Assembly (NCBI GenBank): GCA_015062085.1
Contig: SUVI01000018.1
Location: forward strand, 1-34,391
Source of the DNA: Planctomycetaceae bacterium
GTDB lineage: Bacteria > Planctomycetota > Planctomycetia > Pirellulales > Thermoguttaceae
Reading direction: 5' to 3'
DNA length: 34,391 bases
Part shown: piece by piece, positions 7,509 to 15,700 of the stretch
Position numbering within the stretch: position 1 is the first letter of the stretch
Layout: each line of letters begins with the position of its first letter
Position numbers and translations under genes: made by a program
The notes under the pieces: model-generated
What the model was told of the DNA's origin: nothing
What the model saw: the letters and a program-made list of their open reading frames with translations, nothing else
The model's database searches: none

Positions 7509-8708
7509 ATGAAAAAGATAAAATTCATGTGCGCGTTCCTTCTTCTAGCAACTGGATGGAGCCTCAACGCACTCATTTCGGAAAATATCGCAGCAGAAGA
7601 ACAGAACGCGGCAGTCACTGCGGAAACGGAAACGGCGGCGGAAACAGACGCAAATGCAGAAACGGCGGCGGAAACAGACGCAAACGCAGAAACGGCGGCG
7701 GAAACAGACGCAAACGCGGAAACGGCGGCGGAAACAGACGCAAACGCGGAAACGGCGGCGGAAACAGACGCAAACGCGGAAACGGCGGCGGAAACAGACG
7801 CAAACGCAGAAACGGCGGCGGAAACAGACGCAAACGCAGAAACGGCGGCGGAAACAGACGCAAATGCAGAAACGGCGGCGGAAACAGACGCAAATGCAGA
7901 AACGGCGGCGGAAACGGACGCAGAAGCGGAAACGGAAACCGACGTGAATGCTGGAGCCGCAGAGGTTCAAGAAAGTTCTCCTATGGGTGACGAGGAAAAA
8001 ACGGGCTTTGCCGGACTTGAGAAAAAGCTGCTCTCGGCATGGGAATTGACCGTTCGCGGCGGCGTGCTGATGATTCCGATCGGCTTCATGTCGATCTTGG
8101 TCATCGCGATCGGACTGGAGCGTTTGTTGGCGCTTCGACGCGGTGCAGTACTTCCCAAGCGTCTTTTGCGTAATGTGGAATCGCAAATCATCTCCAAAGC
8201 AGATCCCCGTGCGATCTATGCGCACTGCTGCCGGAACCGGAGTGCGCTTTCCCGTGTGATGCAGGCAGCACTTTTCAAAAGCGGACGCCCGATGAATGAA
8301 GTCCAGAGTGCCCTTGAGAGTGCCAAAGAAAACGAAGCGAACCGACTCTATGCTCCCGTTCGTCTTCTGGTGCTCGCAGCAGCAGTAACGCCGCTGATCG
8401 GTCTTCTCGGCACCGTGGTCGGGATGATCGAGGCATTCATGGCGACGGCTTCAAGTGTTGGAGTCCACAAAGCAGAAATGCTCTCGCAAGGCATTTACAC
8501 GGCATTGGTAACGACGTGTGCCGGTCTCGCAGTCGCGATCCCCGCCGCGATCCTAGCACACTGGTACGAAGGTAAGATCCAGAAACTTTTCTATCAGATG
8601 GACCAGAAACTCGTGAATTTCACGTCGTACATCGAAGGGCTGGAGGGCAAAACGCGTCTGACGCCCACACATTTCCAAAACTACGTCAAACAGAAGAACC
8701 AGAAATAA
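7509..8708 (+). CDS. exbB: ExbB/TolQ/MotA-family proton channel with repeat-bearing N-terminal extension
   Basis: The 399-residue product has a signal-like N terminus (MKKIKFMCAFLLLATGWSLNAL). About residues 41-140 are an Ala/Glu/Thr/Asp tract built from ten AETAAETDAN repeats. The conserved channel domain follows, with helices near residues 184-206 (GGVLMIPIGFMSILVIAIGLERLL), 286-312 (VTPLIGLLGTVVGMIEAF) and 328-352 (GIYTALVTTCAGLAVAIPAAILA). ExbB-family proteins form pentamers that pass protons around an ExbD dimer and drive a partner protein. Simple ExbB lacks this large extension, although N-terminally extended ExbB proteins are known. An AGGTGG before the ATG sets the start. exbD begins 12 bases downstream, so they are one operon. 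The symbol is by family; tolQ is an alternative. Confidence 0.9.
   Translation: MKKIKFMCAFLLLATGWSLNALISENIAAEEQNAAVTAETETAAETDANAETAAETDANAETAAETDANAETAAETDANAETAAETDANAETAAETDANAETAAETDANAETAAETDANAETAAETDANAETAAETDAEAETETDVNAGAAEVQESSPMGDEEKTGFAGLEKKLLSAWELTVRGGVLMIPIGFMSILVIAIGLERLLALRRGAVLPKRLLRNVESQIISKADPRAIYAHCCRNRSALSRVMQAALFKSGRPMNEVQSALESAKENEANRLYAPVRLLVLAAAVTPLIGLLGTVVGMIEAFMATASSVGVHKAEMLSQGIYTALVTTCAGLAVAIPAAILAHWYEGKIQKLFYQMDQKLVNFTSYIEGLEGKTRLTPTHFQNYVKQKNQK
7631..7930 (+). repeat. Ten tandem 30-bp repeats coding for AETAAETDAN
   Basis: Ten head-to-tail units begin at 7631, 7661, 7691, 7721, 7751, 7781, 7811, 7841, 7871 and 7901. Each opens with AACGGCGGCGGAAAC. The first nine differ only at synonymous positions (AAC/AAT and GCA/GCG). 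The tenth replaces Asn by Glu. The order of variants suggests recent copying by slippage or unequal crossing-over. No unit contains a stop in any of the six frames, so overlapping spurious reading frames appear here. Confidence 0.95.
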
Positions 8709-8720
8709 GCAGGTGATTCC

Positions 8721-9128
8721 ATGGCAGTAAAGATCCGAAAAGGAAACGCTCTAGCCAGCCTGAGCATTACGCCGCTGATCGACGTCGTGTTCCTGCTGCT
8801 CATTTTCTTCCTCGTCGCAACGAAATTTGACGAGGAAGACTCCAGCCTGGACATTCAGCTTCCGCAGGCAACGGAGTCCGTGCCGATATGGTCTCAGCCA
8901 AAATCGCTGGTCATCAATATCACGCGGAACGGCGAATATTTTATCGCAGGCGTCAAGCGAACTGGACCTGAAATGGAAACGCTCCTTCGAGGTGCGTGGG
9001 AAAAACCGGAAGATTCCTCCATCGTCATTCGCGGCGATGAACGTGCACCATTTGGCGCGATCGTCGGAGCGGTAGACCTTTGCCAGAGGCTGGAATTAAA
9101 CTACTCGACCATCACTCGGGAAGAGTAA
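8721..9128 (+). CDS. exbD: ExbD/TolR-family biopolymer transport protein
   Basis: The 135-residue product is of standard ExbD size. A short cytoplasmic segment precedes one transmembrane helix with the family signature ITPLIDVVFLLLIFFLVAT, whose Asp21 is the proton-carrying residue in ExbD, TolR and MotB-like proteins. The rest is a periplasmic domain with the usual folded segment (SLVINITRNGEYFIAG, SSIVIRGDERAPFGAIVGAVDLCQRL). GCAGGTGATTCC precedes the ATG. It lies 12 bases after exbB and about 205 bases before the TonB-like toroid protein, its probable driven partner. Confidence 0.93.
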   Translation: MAVKIRKGNALASLSITPLIDVVFLLLIFFLVATKFDEEDSSLDIQLPQATESVPIWSQPKSLVINITRNGEYFIAGVKRTGPEMETLLRGAWEKPEDSSIVIRGDERAPFGAIVGAVDLCQRLELNYSTITREE

Positions 9129-9143
9129 CTTTCTGCATTTCCA

Positions 9144-9187
9144 GTCAGGTCGGTTTCCCGGTCAGGTCGGTTTCCCGGTCAGGTCCC
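9144..9187 (+). repeat. 17-bp tandem repeat between exbD and the TonB-like gene
   Basis: GTCAGGTCGGTTTCCCG occurs at 9144-9160 and 9161-9177, and a partial third copy (GTCAGGTCCC) starts at 9178. It lies in the 205-base gap after exbD. No terminator or promoter was clear in this gap. Confidence 0.8.
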
Positions 9188-9333
9188 GCAGAGGTTCGAG
9201 CCGGTCATTCAAATAGTACACACAAAAAATAGGAACCTGCAGAGTTCAAGGTACCTGCAGGCGATCAGGGAGAGACCGGAGCTTTCCCTGTCCCCAAACG
9301 TCAGATTTCAAAAATCCAAAGGAAGGTTTCAAA

Positions 9334-12150
9334 ATGAGGACGATTTTGAAATTCACACTGAATATTCTTTCAATCTCGGCAGGCCCGGCAGTATTTCTTC
9401 TGTTTTGGACGCTCGGAGGTCTGACGTGCCTTGGCTGGGGGATCTGGGCCGCTCCCGACACGCAATTTCCAGCCGCATTTGCACCATTTTCCGACACGCT
9501 CGCCTCAATTCCGGACACGTTTGCGTTTTTCCGGAATCCATTCTGCGCGCTCGGAACGCTTCTTCTTTGCCTAACGTACCTACTGTGGCTCGGTTTCATG
9601 TACGATGCGGAACGCAGACGGTTCTTTTTTTCCGTTTCTCTGAGTCTTCTGCTGCACGCAGGCCTTTTTCTTTTGCTGAAAGAGGCGATCGTCGGTCAAG
9701 AACTTAAACGGGAAACAGAAGTCGCGCTGAACCTTCAGGAACTGCATCACAAAGCGCCGGTCATCGTGAACGATTTTTACTATGGCGACCTGGAAGGAGA
9801 CGAAGTTTTCCAAGATCCCTCACAGGAAGAGGTAAATGAAGAGGAAAATGAGGAGGACAATGAAAATGAAAAGGAAGAGGAAGAGGAGGAAAACACCAAG
9901 CCCCAGCCTCAGGATACCGCTCCGGAAATACCGCCAGTAATGGAATCGTTGGGAGAATACTCCGAAGTAAAGAAACAGCTTCAGCGAGTGGAAGATTCCC
10001 ACAAAGAGCTGGAATCCCAGCAGGAAGCATCAACGCCCCAGAATGGAGAAGATGCCCGCTCGCAAGCAGGAGACATCAAGCCATCCCCGATCGAGGCCCC
10101 GGACCATAAATACTTCGAAAAATACACAAACAACCCCACAGATGAAAATAAAAAGAAGGCGCCCTTCGCCACGCCGCAGCTTCATGTGGCAGAAGCCCAG
10201 ATTTCAGGTCTCATTGGCTCAGAAAGTCCCCAATTGGGCGATTTGACAGAGCAAACGGAACTGCATTCCGCAGAATCAGTAGAGCGCAGGACCGTAAATC
10301 TTCAGGAAGAGGCACGAAAACGAAACAAACAGAAGGGTAAATTTCGTCAGGCACTGAATGAAAATCAGAAAAAAAAGCCGCGCGGCAAAATCTCTCGGAA
10401 GGGAGAAGATGTCGTTGCCGGTCAGCCTAAAAACTGGGGGGAAACTCCGAAAGGTTCCAGGGCCGGAAGTGCCAGTAACGAGCTCGGCGAACTGCGTTCC
10501 GGACTTGGAGAAGAACGTACCCCTTCCGCAGGAATGGCAAGCGTGGACGTTTCGAAAAAGCCTACGAAAAACAAACCCGGCAAAACGCTGAAAACCGCCC
10601 CGGCAAAGCCTAAAAGAAACGGAGGCCAGACCCTCGGTGCCCGTGCCGGAGAAGATGAAAATCTGGACGCAGTTCTCGCAGGCGCTATCAGCGGCGTGTC
10701 GGACGCAGTGCTTGAAACGACGGCAATGACGGAAGAGGTCATGGGTTCCAACGTTCTTGAGGCCGAAAAGAAAGAAGTCCTCAAAAATGTCGTCGTTTTC
10801 CAATTTGAGGAATCTGACATTCCGGAAATGGGCTTCCAGCCCAGCACGACAGAACTTTCGGAAAATGAAGAGGATACATGGCTCACGGAAGAGGAAGATC
10901 CCTTGGCAAGTCCGGAAACTCCAGTCGAGGAATTACTTCCCGAGATTTCAGGCCCCAAACTGCAGGCGTGCTTGCCGTTCCGCCAAAGGATGAGGAAAGA
11001 TCACCAAGAAATGATCGAAAAAGCCGGTGGAAACCCGGAGACGGAAGCAATCATCGAGCACGGATTAGAGTACCTGAGCCGAACGCAGTTCGAAGATGGT
11101 CACTGGTCGCTAAATTTCGTTCCCAACGGCCTTCCAGACGGCATGGATCGTGAAACGTACGGATTCGGCACCATTCACGCAGATACAGCAGCAACGGGAC
11201 TGGCGCTCCTGACTTACCTTGGCGCTGGGCATACACATTTGGCGTCAGACGAGAAAAAACAGTACACAGAAACTGTAAACCGTGCCCTTACCTGGCTGCT
11301 CCGAAATCAGCAGCCGGACGGAAGTCTGTTCTCCGTAAAATCGGACGCACACCGATACGGCCGGATCTACTCGCACGGCATGGCTACGATCGCGCTTTGC
11401 GAGGCGTACGGAATGACGCGTGACGAACGCCTTCGCGAACCCGCACAGCGCGCCATTGATTTTATCGTCAAAGCACAAGGTCCGCAAGGAGGCTGGCGCT
11501 ACACACCCGCTAAAAATGACGGAGTCTGGCGCGGCGAGTCGGATACTTCAGTGACGGGCTGGCAAATGATGGCGCTGGTCAGTGCGAAAATGGCGGGCCT
11601 GCGCGTTCCGGATCACTGTTTCCAAAAGGTAGAAAACTGGCTCGAAACGGCAGCCATAAATGGAGGGGAACGCTATTGCTATCTGCCGGTCAAAAATCCG
11701 CAGAATGAAGAGATGGAGAAATGGAAGAAACCCTCATACGCCATGACCGCGGAAGGGCTTTTGATGGAACTTTACCTCGATCATGACTCGAAGACACCAG
11801 AATTCCAAAGTGCAGCTTCCTACCTCATGAAAAATACGCCGACCATGATGCGGGCACGCCGCGATACCTACTACTGGTACTATGCAACGCAGGTCTTCTT
11901 CCACCTCCAGGACGAAAGCTGGCAGGAGTGGCAGTCCCACATGTTCACCGCGCTGAAAAATTCGCAGGAGCTGGAAGATCCATTCCTAAAAGGAAGCTGG
12001 TCGCCGTATGGAAAAGCTTCGGACCATTGGGGACAGGTCGCCGGAAGACACTATGTCACCACGATGCACATTCTCATGCTGGAAGTTTACTATCGTTACC
12101 TTCCGCTTTTCAAGGAACTTAACGGCATAAAGACGCAAAGCCAGCCGTAA
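9334..12150 (+). CDS. TonB-like transmembrane segment fused by a charged linker to a prenyltransferase/squalene-cyclase-fold domain
   Basis: Three hydrophobic helices open the 938-residue product (about 14-38, 70-90, 97-119). The third reads RRFFFSVSLSLLLHAG. Its RRF-x6-S-x3-H pattern matches the spacing in E. coli TonB, where Ser16 and His20 engage ExbB/ExbD; here they are Ser104 and His108. Residues 121 to about 550 form a low-complexity linker with an acidic run at 165-186 and later Lys/Gly/Ser/Pro-rich stretches. From about 550 the protein is an alpha/alpha-toroid of the squalene-cyclase/prenyltransferase superfamily (QFEDGHWSLNF, DTAATGLALLTYLG, NQQPDGSLFS, QGPQGGWRYTP). The DXDD acid of squalene-hopene cyclase was not seen, so a binding role is likelier than cyclisation. 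exbB and exbD lie directly upstream. There is no visible secreted-enzyme signal peptide. Confidence 0.85.
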   Translation: MRTILKFTLNILSISAGPAVFLLFWTLGGLTCLGWGIWAAPDTQFPAAFAPFSDTLASIPDTFAFFRNPFCALGTLLLCLTYLLWLGFMYDAERRRFFFSVSLSLLLHAGLFLLLKEAIVGQELKRETEVALNLQELHHKAPVIVNDFYYGDLEGDEVFQDPSQEEVNEEENEEDNENEKEEEEEENTKPQPQDTAPEIPPVMESLGEYSEVKKQLQRVEDSHKELESQQEASTPQNGEDARSQAGDIKPSPIEAPDHKYFEKYTNNPTDENKKKAPFATPQLHVAEAQISGLIGSESPQLGDLTEQTELHSAESVERRTVNLQEEARKRNKQKGKFRQALNENQKKKPRGKISRKGEDVVAGQPKNWGETPKGSRAGSASNELGELRSGLGEERTPSAGMASVDVSKKPTKNKPGKTLKTAPAKPKRNGGQTLGARAGEDENLDAVLAGAISGVSDAVLETTAMTEEVMGSNVLEAEKKEVLKNVVVFQFEESDIPEMGFQPSTTELSENEEDTWLTEEEDPLASPETPVEELLPEISGPKLQACLPFRQRMRKDHQEMIEKAGGNPETEAIIEHGLEYLSRTQFEDGHWSLNFVPNGLPDGMDRETYGFGTIHADTAATGLALLTYLGAGHTHLASDEKKQYTETVNRALTWLLRNQQPDGSLFSVKSDAHRYGRIYSHGMATIALCEAYGMTRDERLREPAQRAIDFIVKAQGPQGGWRYTPAKNDGVWRGESDTSVTGWQMMALVSAKMAGLRVPDHCFQKVENWLETAAINGGERYCYLPVKNPQNEEMEKWKKPSYAMTAEGLLMELYLDHDSKTPEFQSAASYLMKNTPTMMRARRDTYYWYYATQVFFHLQDESWQEWQSHMFTALKNSQELEDPFLKGSWSPYGKASDHWGQVAGRHYVTTMHILMLEVYYRYLPLFKELNGIKTQSQP

Positions 12151-12190
12151 TGCACACACGGCTCAGTTTTGTGAAGCGGGCTAAACAAAA

Positions 12191-12245
12191 GCGGTCTCCG
12201 AGCGGTAAAGGACCTATTTCCGACGCTCAGACCGCATTTTTCTTT
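12191..12245 (+). terminator. Rho-independent terminator of the ExbBD/TonB-like cluster
   Basis: GCGGTCT pairs with AGACCGC and, after a two-base bulge, GAGCG pairs with CGCTC. The sequence ATTTTTCTTT follows. It lies about 40 bases after the stop of the toroid gene. Confidence 0.8.
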
Positions 12246-12457
12246 CATCTCGCGCAGGCCCAGATCCTGGCAAAGTCCCGCTGATCCTGATTTGGAGGGA
12301 GATCTGCCGCATCATAAAAAAACTCAGCCGGTCCAAAATATTACGGTTGCACAGGAGCAGAAGTCCTGCGAAACTTCAAAATTTGCCGTACTATCCCCAA
12401 AAGTCATGAAAATCCCCAAAAAATTTCGTGAAATCACAAAATTTTCTTTTCGTGCTC

Positions 12458-12485
12458 TTGATTTTCCAGCCATGTTCGGTATACT
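12458..12485 (+). promoter_or_regulatory. Candidate promoter TTGATT-N16-TATACT for the helicase-nuclease
   Basis: The -10 TATACT and 16-base spacing are the same as in the strong promoter before hydC. The -35 TTGATT matches four of six consensus bases. Transcription would start near 12492, so the 11-bp repeats fall in the 5' leader. Confidence 0.5.
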
Positions 12486-12580
12486 TAATAAAATGGAGTG
12501 CTGCCGATCACGCCAAATGCCAACTTACGGTCCGAAATTTCAGAAGTCCTGAAAAATTGACTGCAGATCACGCAATGCCG

Positions 12581-12656
12581 CAGCATGATCACAGCATGAT
12601 CACAGCATGATCACAGCATGATCACAGCATGATCACAGCATGATCACAGCATGATC
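12581..12656 (+). repeat. Seven 11-bp tandem repeats carrying TGATCA
   Basis: The unit CAGCATGATCA is repeated head to tail at 12581, 12592, 12603, 12614, 12625, 12636 and 12647; the last copy ends in G instead of A. Each unit but the last contains the palindrome TGATCA. The 11-base period is close to one helical turn, so the sites lie on one face of the DNA. The array ends 82 bases before the helicase-nuclease start. Confidence 0.9.
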
Positions 12657-12738
12657 GAAAGACTCGGCGGAAGAGGCCGGGACATTCGATCTTCCTCCTC
12701 CTTTTCGTTTTCCAAAGTTCCATCCATCACAGAATCCC

Positions 12739-15700
12739 ATGAAATCCAATTTACTGATCCGCGCCTCAGCAGGCTCCGGAAAAACCCGCCAGCTCAGCCT
12801 CCGTTACCTGGAACTGATCGCCAGCGGAGTCCCCATTCCGCGCATCCTGGCCTCCACATTCACCCGGAAGGCTACGGGGGAGATCCTGAATCGGATCCTC
12901 CTCTCTGCCGCTCAGGCGTGTCGGGATGATGCACTTCGGAATGAACTCTCGCAAAACATTGGCCGTGAAATTTCATCGAAAGAAATGGAACAGCTCATGC
13001 GTCAGCTCGTCATGGGTCTAAATCAGATCCGTGCCTGCTCGCTCGATGGATTCTTCACGCGCATTGCGTTCTGTTTTCCGTATGAAATGGGTCTAAAACC
13101 GGGCTGGATGATCCTGGATGACGTCGATGATGTGCATCTGCGCTGGAACGCGATCCAGAAAACGCTCCGCGACAATCGGAAAAACGCCCCGACTCTCGTG
13201 CGTCAACTCTTCAAAGGAGAAAACCGGACGCAGTTGGCAAATGAGATCTCCGAACAGATCCGTAAACTGCTATCGCTCAAGCGAGAAGCAGATGAAAACG
13301 CATGGAACGCTCTCATGGACCCAACGATCTGGGTCCCGGGAGAAAAAACGCCGTTTGCGTGGTTCCTGAACGAAGCAGAAATCGTAGAGATCCTTAACTG
13401 TTTGGAGGAAGAAGCAGAAAAAGCAAGTGAAAATCCCGATGGAAAAAAGAACCTGCTGAAGGCATTAAATAAGATCATTCCGCAACTCCGTATCAATGAC
13501 TGGGTCGGGCTGGCAAATGAAAAGATCATTCAAAACGCGTTTCAGGCCGACTCCAACGGAATGTTTTTATTCTACGGACATGAATTTAAGTTTGAAGAAC
13601 TGCGTCTCCCGCTCATCCGTCTTGCCCGTCATTGCGCTGCAATGTACTTCCGGCTCATGCAAGAACAGACGCATGCCGTCTACGAACTGATGGACGGATT
13701 TTCAGCACACTACGACCAGAGCAAACTAGACGCCAACGGCTTGCGTTTCGAGGATCTGGCTCGATTTACCGCAAAATTCATCGAAAAATTGAATGGAAAT
13801 CTTCAGCCGCTTTTCTGGCGCATGAATTCCTCCATCGACCATCTGCTTCTCGACGAATTTCAGGATACGTCGCTTGATCAGTGGCGCATTTTCCTTCCGT
13901 TCGGGAAACACTGTACCGCAGGAAACGGCCGCACTTTCTTCTGCGTCGGAGACGTCAAGCAGGCGATCTACCGCTGGCGAAACGGCCGGTCCGAAATCTT
14001 CAACGCCATTGAAAATACTTTTCCCGGGATCGAACAGGAGAGCAGCAACACGAGCTGGCGAAGTGCTCCGGAGATCCTTCACTGCGTCAACCGTTTCTTC
14101 CACGATCCGGTGAAAGACCCCTCCGCTCCACAGCCCGATCCCTTTGCCTGCGGGATCGACGGAGTTCCGCTCCGTTCTCTCCTCGACAAAACCGCCTCTG
14201 CCGCATGGGACGATTGGCGTTTTGAAACACACAAAGTGTCGCCCAAATCGGCAAAGTATCCCGGCTACTGGGAACTGCGCACTATGTGCGAAGGAAAGTC
14301 AAAAAGTAAAAATGGAAGTGATGCCGACGCAGCACTGGAAAGCGATGCGGATCCTGCGGAAGATCCCCAGCTCCAGTGGACGGCAGATCAGATCGCGGAG
14401 ATCTATCGAAACGCCGGCGGGATCCATCGGATCGGAGTCCTCTTCCGCACCAACTCCCCCATGCCGAAACTGGCCCATTTACTGCGGAAAAAAGGGATCC
14501 CGGTCAGTGAGGAAGGCAAGATCCCGCTCACGACTTCGACGGCAGTCCGCCTTTTGCTTTCACTTTTGAGCCTCATGGACTTTCCCGACAGTTCGATGGA
14601 CTGGTTCTACGTTGGAAATTCACCGCTTGCAGAACGATTTCCGGAACTGGCGTGGAAAGAACTCCGTCTCATTCCCCAAGAAGAGGCAGCCGAGATCCAA
14701 ACCGTCCGCTCCCGTTGTCTCGCTCAGCTGCGCGAACGATTTCAGGCTTTCGGCATCGGAACATTCTTGGAAGAGCTCGTCCGTTTTCTCGAACCGCGCT
14801 GTACGAAGGAAGAAGTACGGCGTCTTCAGCAATTCCTGAACCTTGCAGCCGCATTCACTCAAAATTCCCGATCCGAACGAATCGCTGATTTCGTCACGTA
14901 CATCAAAACCAGCGGCTTGGAAGATCCTTCCGACGCCGTCGTTTCCCTAATGACGATCCACAAATCCAAGGGACTGCAGTTTGATGCCGTAGTCCTTCCG
15001 GAACTCAATTTTGAGATCACGGGAAAATCGCCAAATTTCGTGCCGGGGTATCCGCAGGATGATGTACTGCAGGCCGTTTCTCTCGTGACGCCAGTGCCAA
15101 ATAAAGAAATCAAAATGGCTTTCTTTTCGGAAAATTCCCCAATTCTGAAAGCCATGATGCACAGTGAAAAAGAGCGCGCAAACGAAGCATTTTCCATGCT
15201 TTACGTCGCAATGACGCGGGCCGTCTACGCAATGTACCTTTTCGTCCCGCCGTCCAGCTCCTCTTCAAAATCCAAAGGCAAGATCCCTCCCAAAGGAAAG
15301 GCCTCCGACCTGCTGCGCATCACGTTCACTGGAGAGGAAGCCGCACCGCCGGAAGCACGACTCGTTTGGGACGGAGATGCGCAATGGTATTTAAAGACAC
15401 CCCAAGCGTTGGCAGAGGAAGAGAAAACCAAAACACAGATTTCTGAAAACGCAGTGTGTCCAGAATCAGAAATAAATGCAGAAATAAACACAGAAACGGA
15501 TGCAGAAACGTACACTGCGGGAGAGTCAAGTTCAGAAATCGCGAAAATTGAACCCATCCTCTTCAAATGCGATCCGACGGCAAGCCGGAACCTGACTCGC
15601 AGAGCCCCCTCCAACATTGAAGACCGACGTTTTGTAGATCTCGGTAAAAAAATCGATTTCAGTCAGCAAAACACGGTCAACGGAAGTATTTTGCACAGTT

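Larger units (their letters stand above)
12151..12738. other. Intergenic region with terminator, promoter and repeats
   Basis: About 590 bases separate the toroid-protein gene from the helicase-nuclease gene. The region holds the terminator, candidate promoter and 11-bp repeats listed separately. GATCACGC followed closely by AATGCC occurs near 12507 and again near 12567, just before the repeats. No small gene with a convincing ribosome-binding site was found. Confidence 0.5.

Noticed and set aside
7631..7930. Possible CRISPR array
   Set aside because: The repeats are directly contiguous with no unique spacers, and they encode a protein tract.
7463..8225. Overlapping Arg/Gly/Asn-rich and Phe/Pro/Leu-rich frames across the 30-bp repeats
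   Set aside because: The 30-bp unit has no stop in any frame, so every frame is open there. Only the ExbB frame continues into a known domain.
9334..12150. A functional squalene-hopene cyclase
   Set aside because: The fold matches, but no DXDD-type catalytic acid motif was seen and the domain is shorter than a cyclase.
12581..12656. Replication-origin iterons
   Set aside because: No replication initiator gene, DnaA boxes or origin-type AT-rich segment was recognised nearby.
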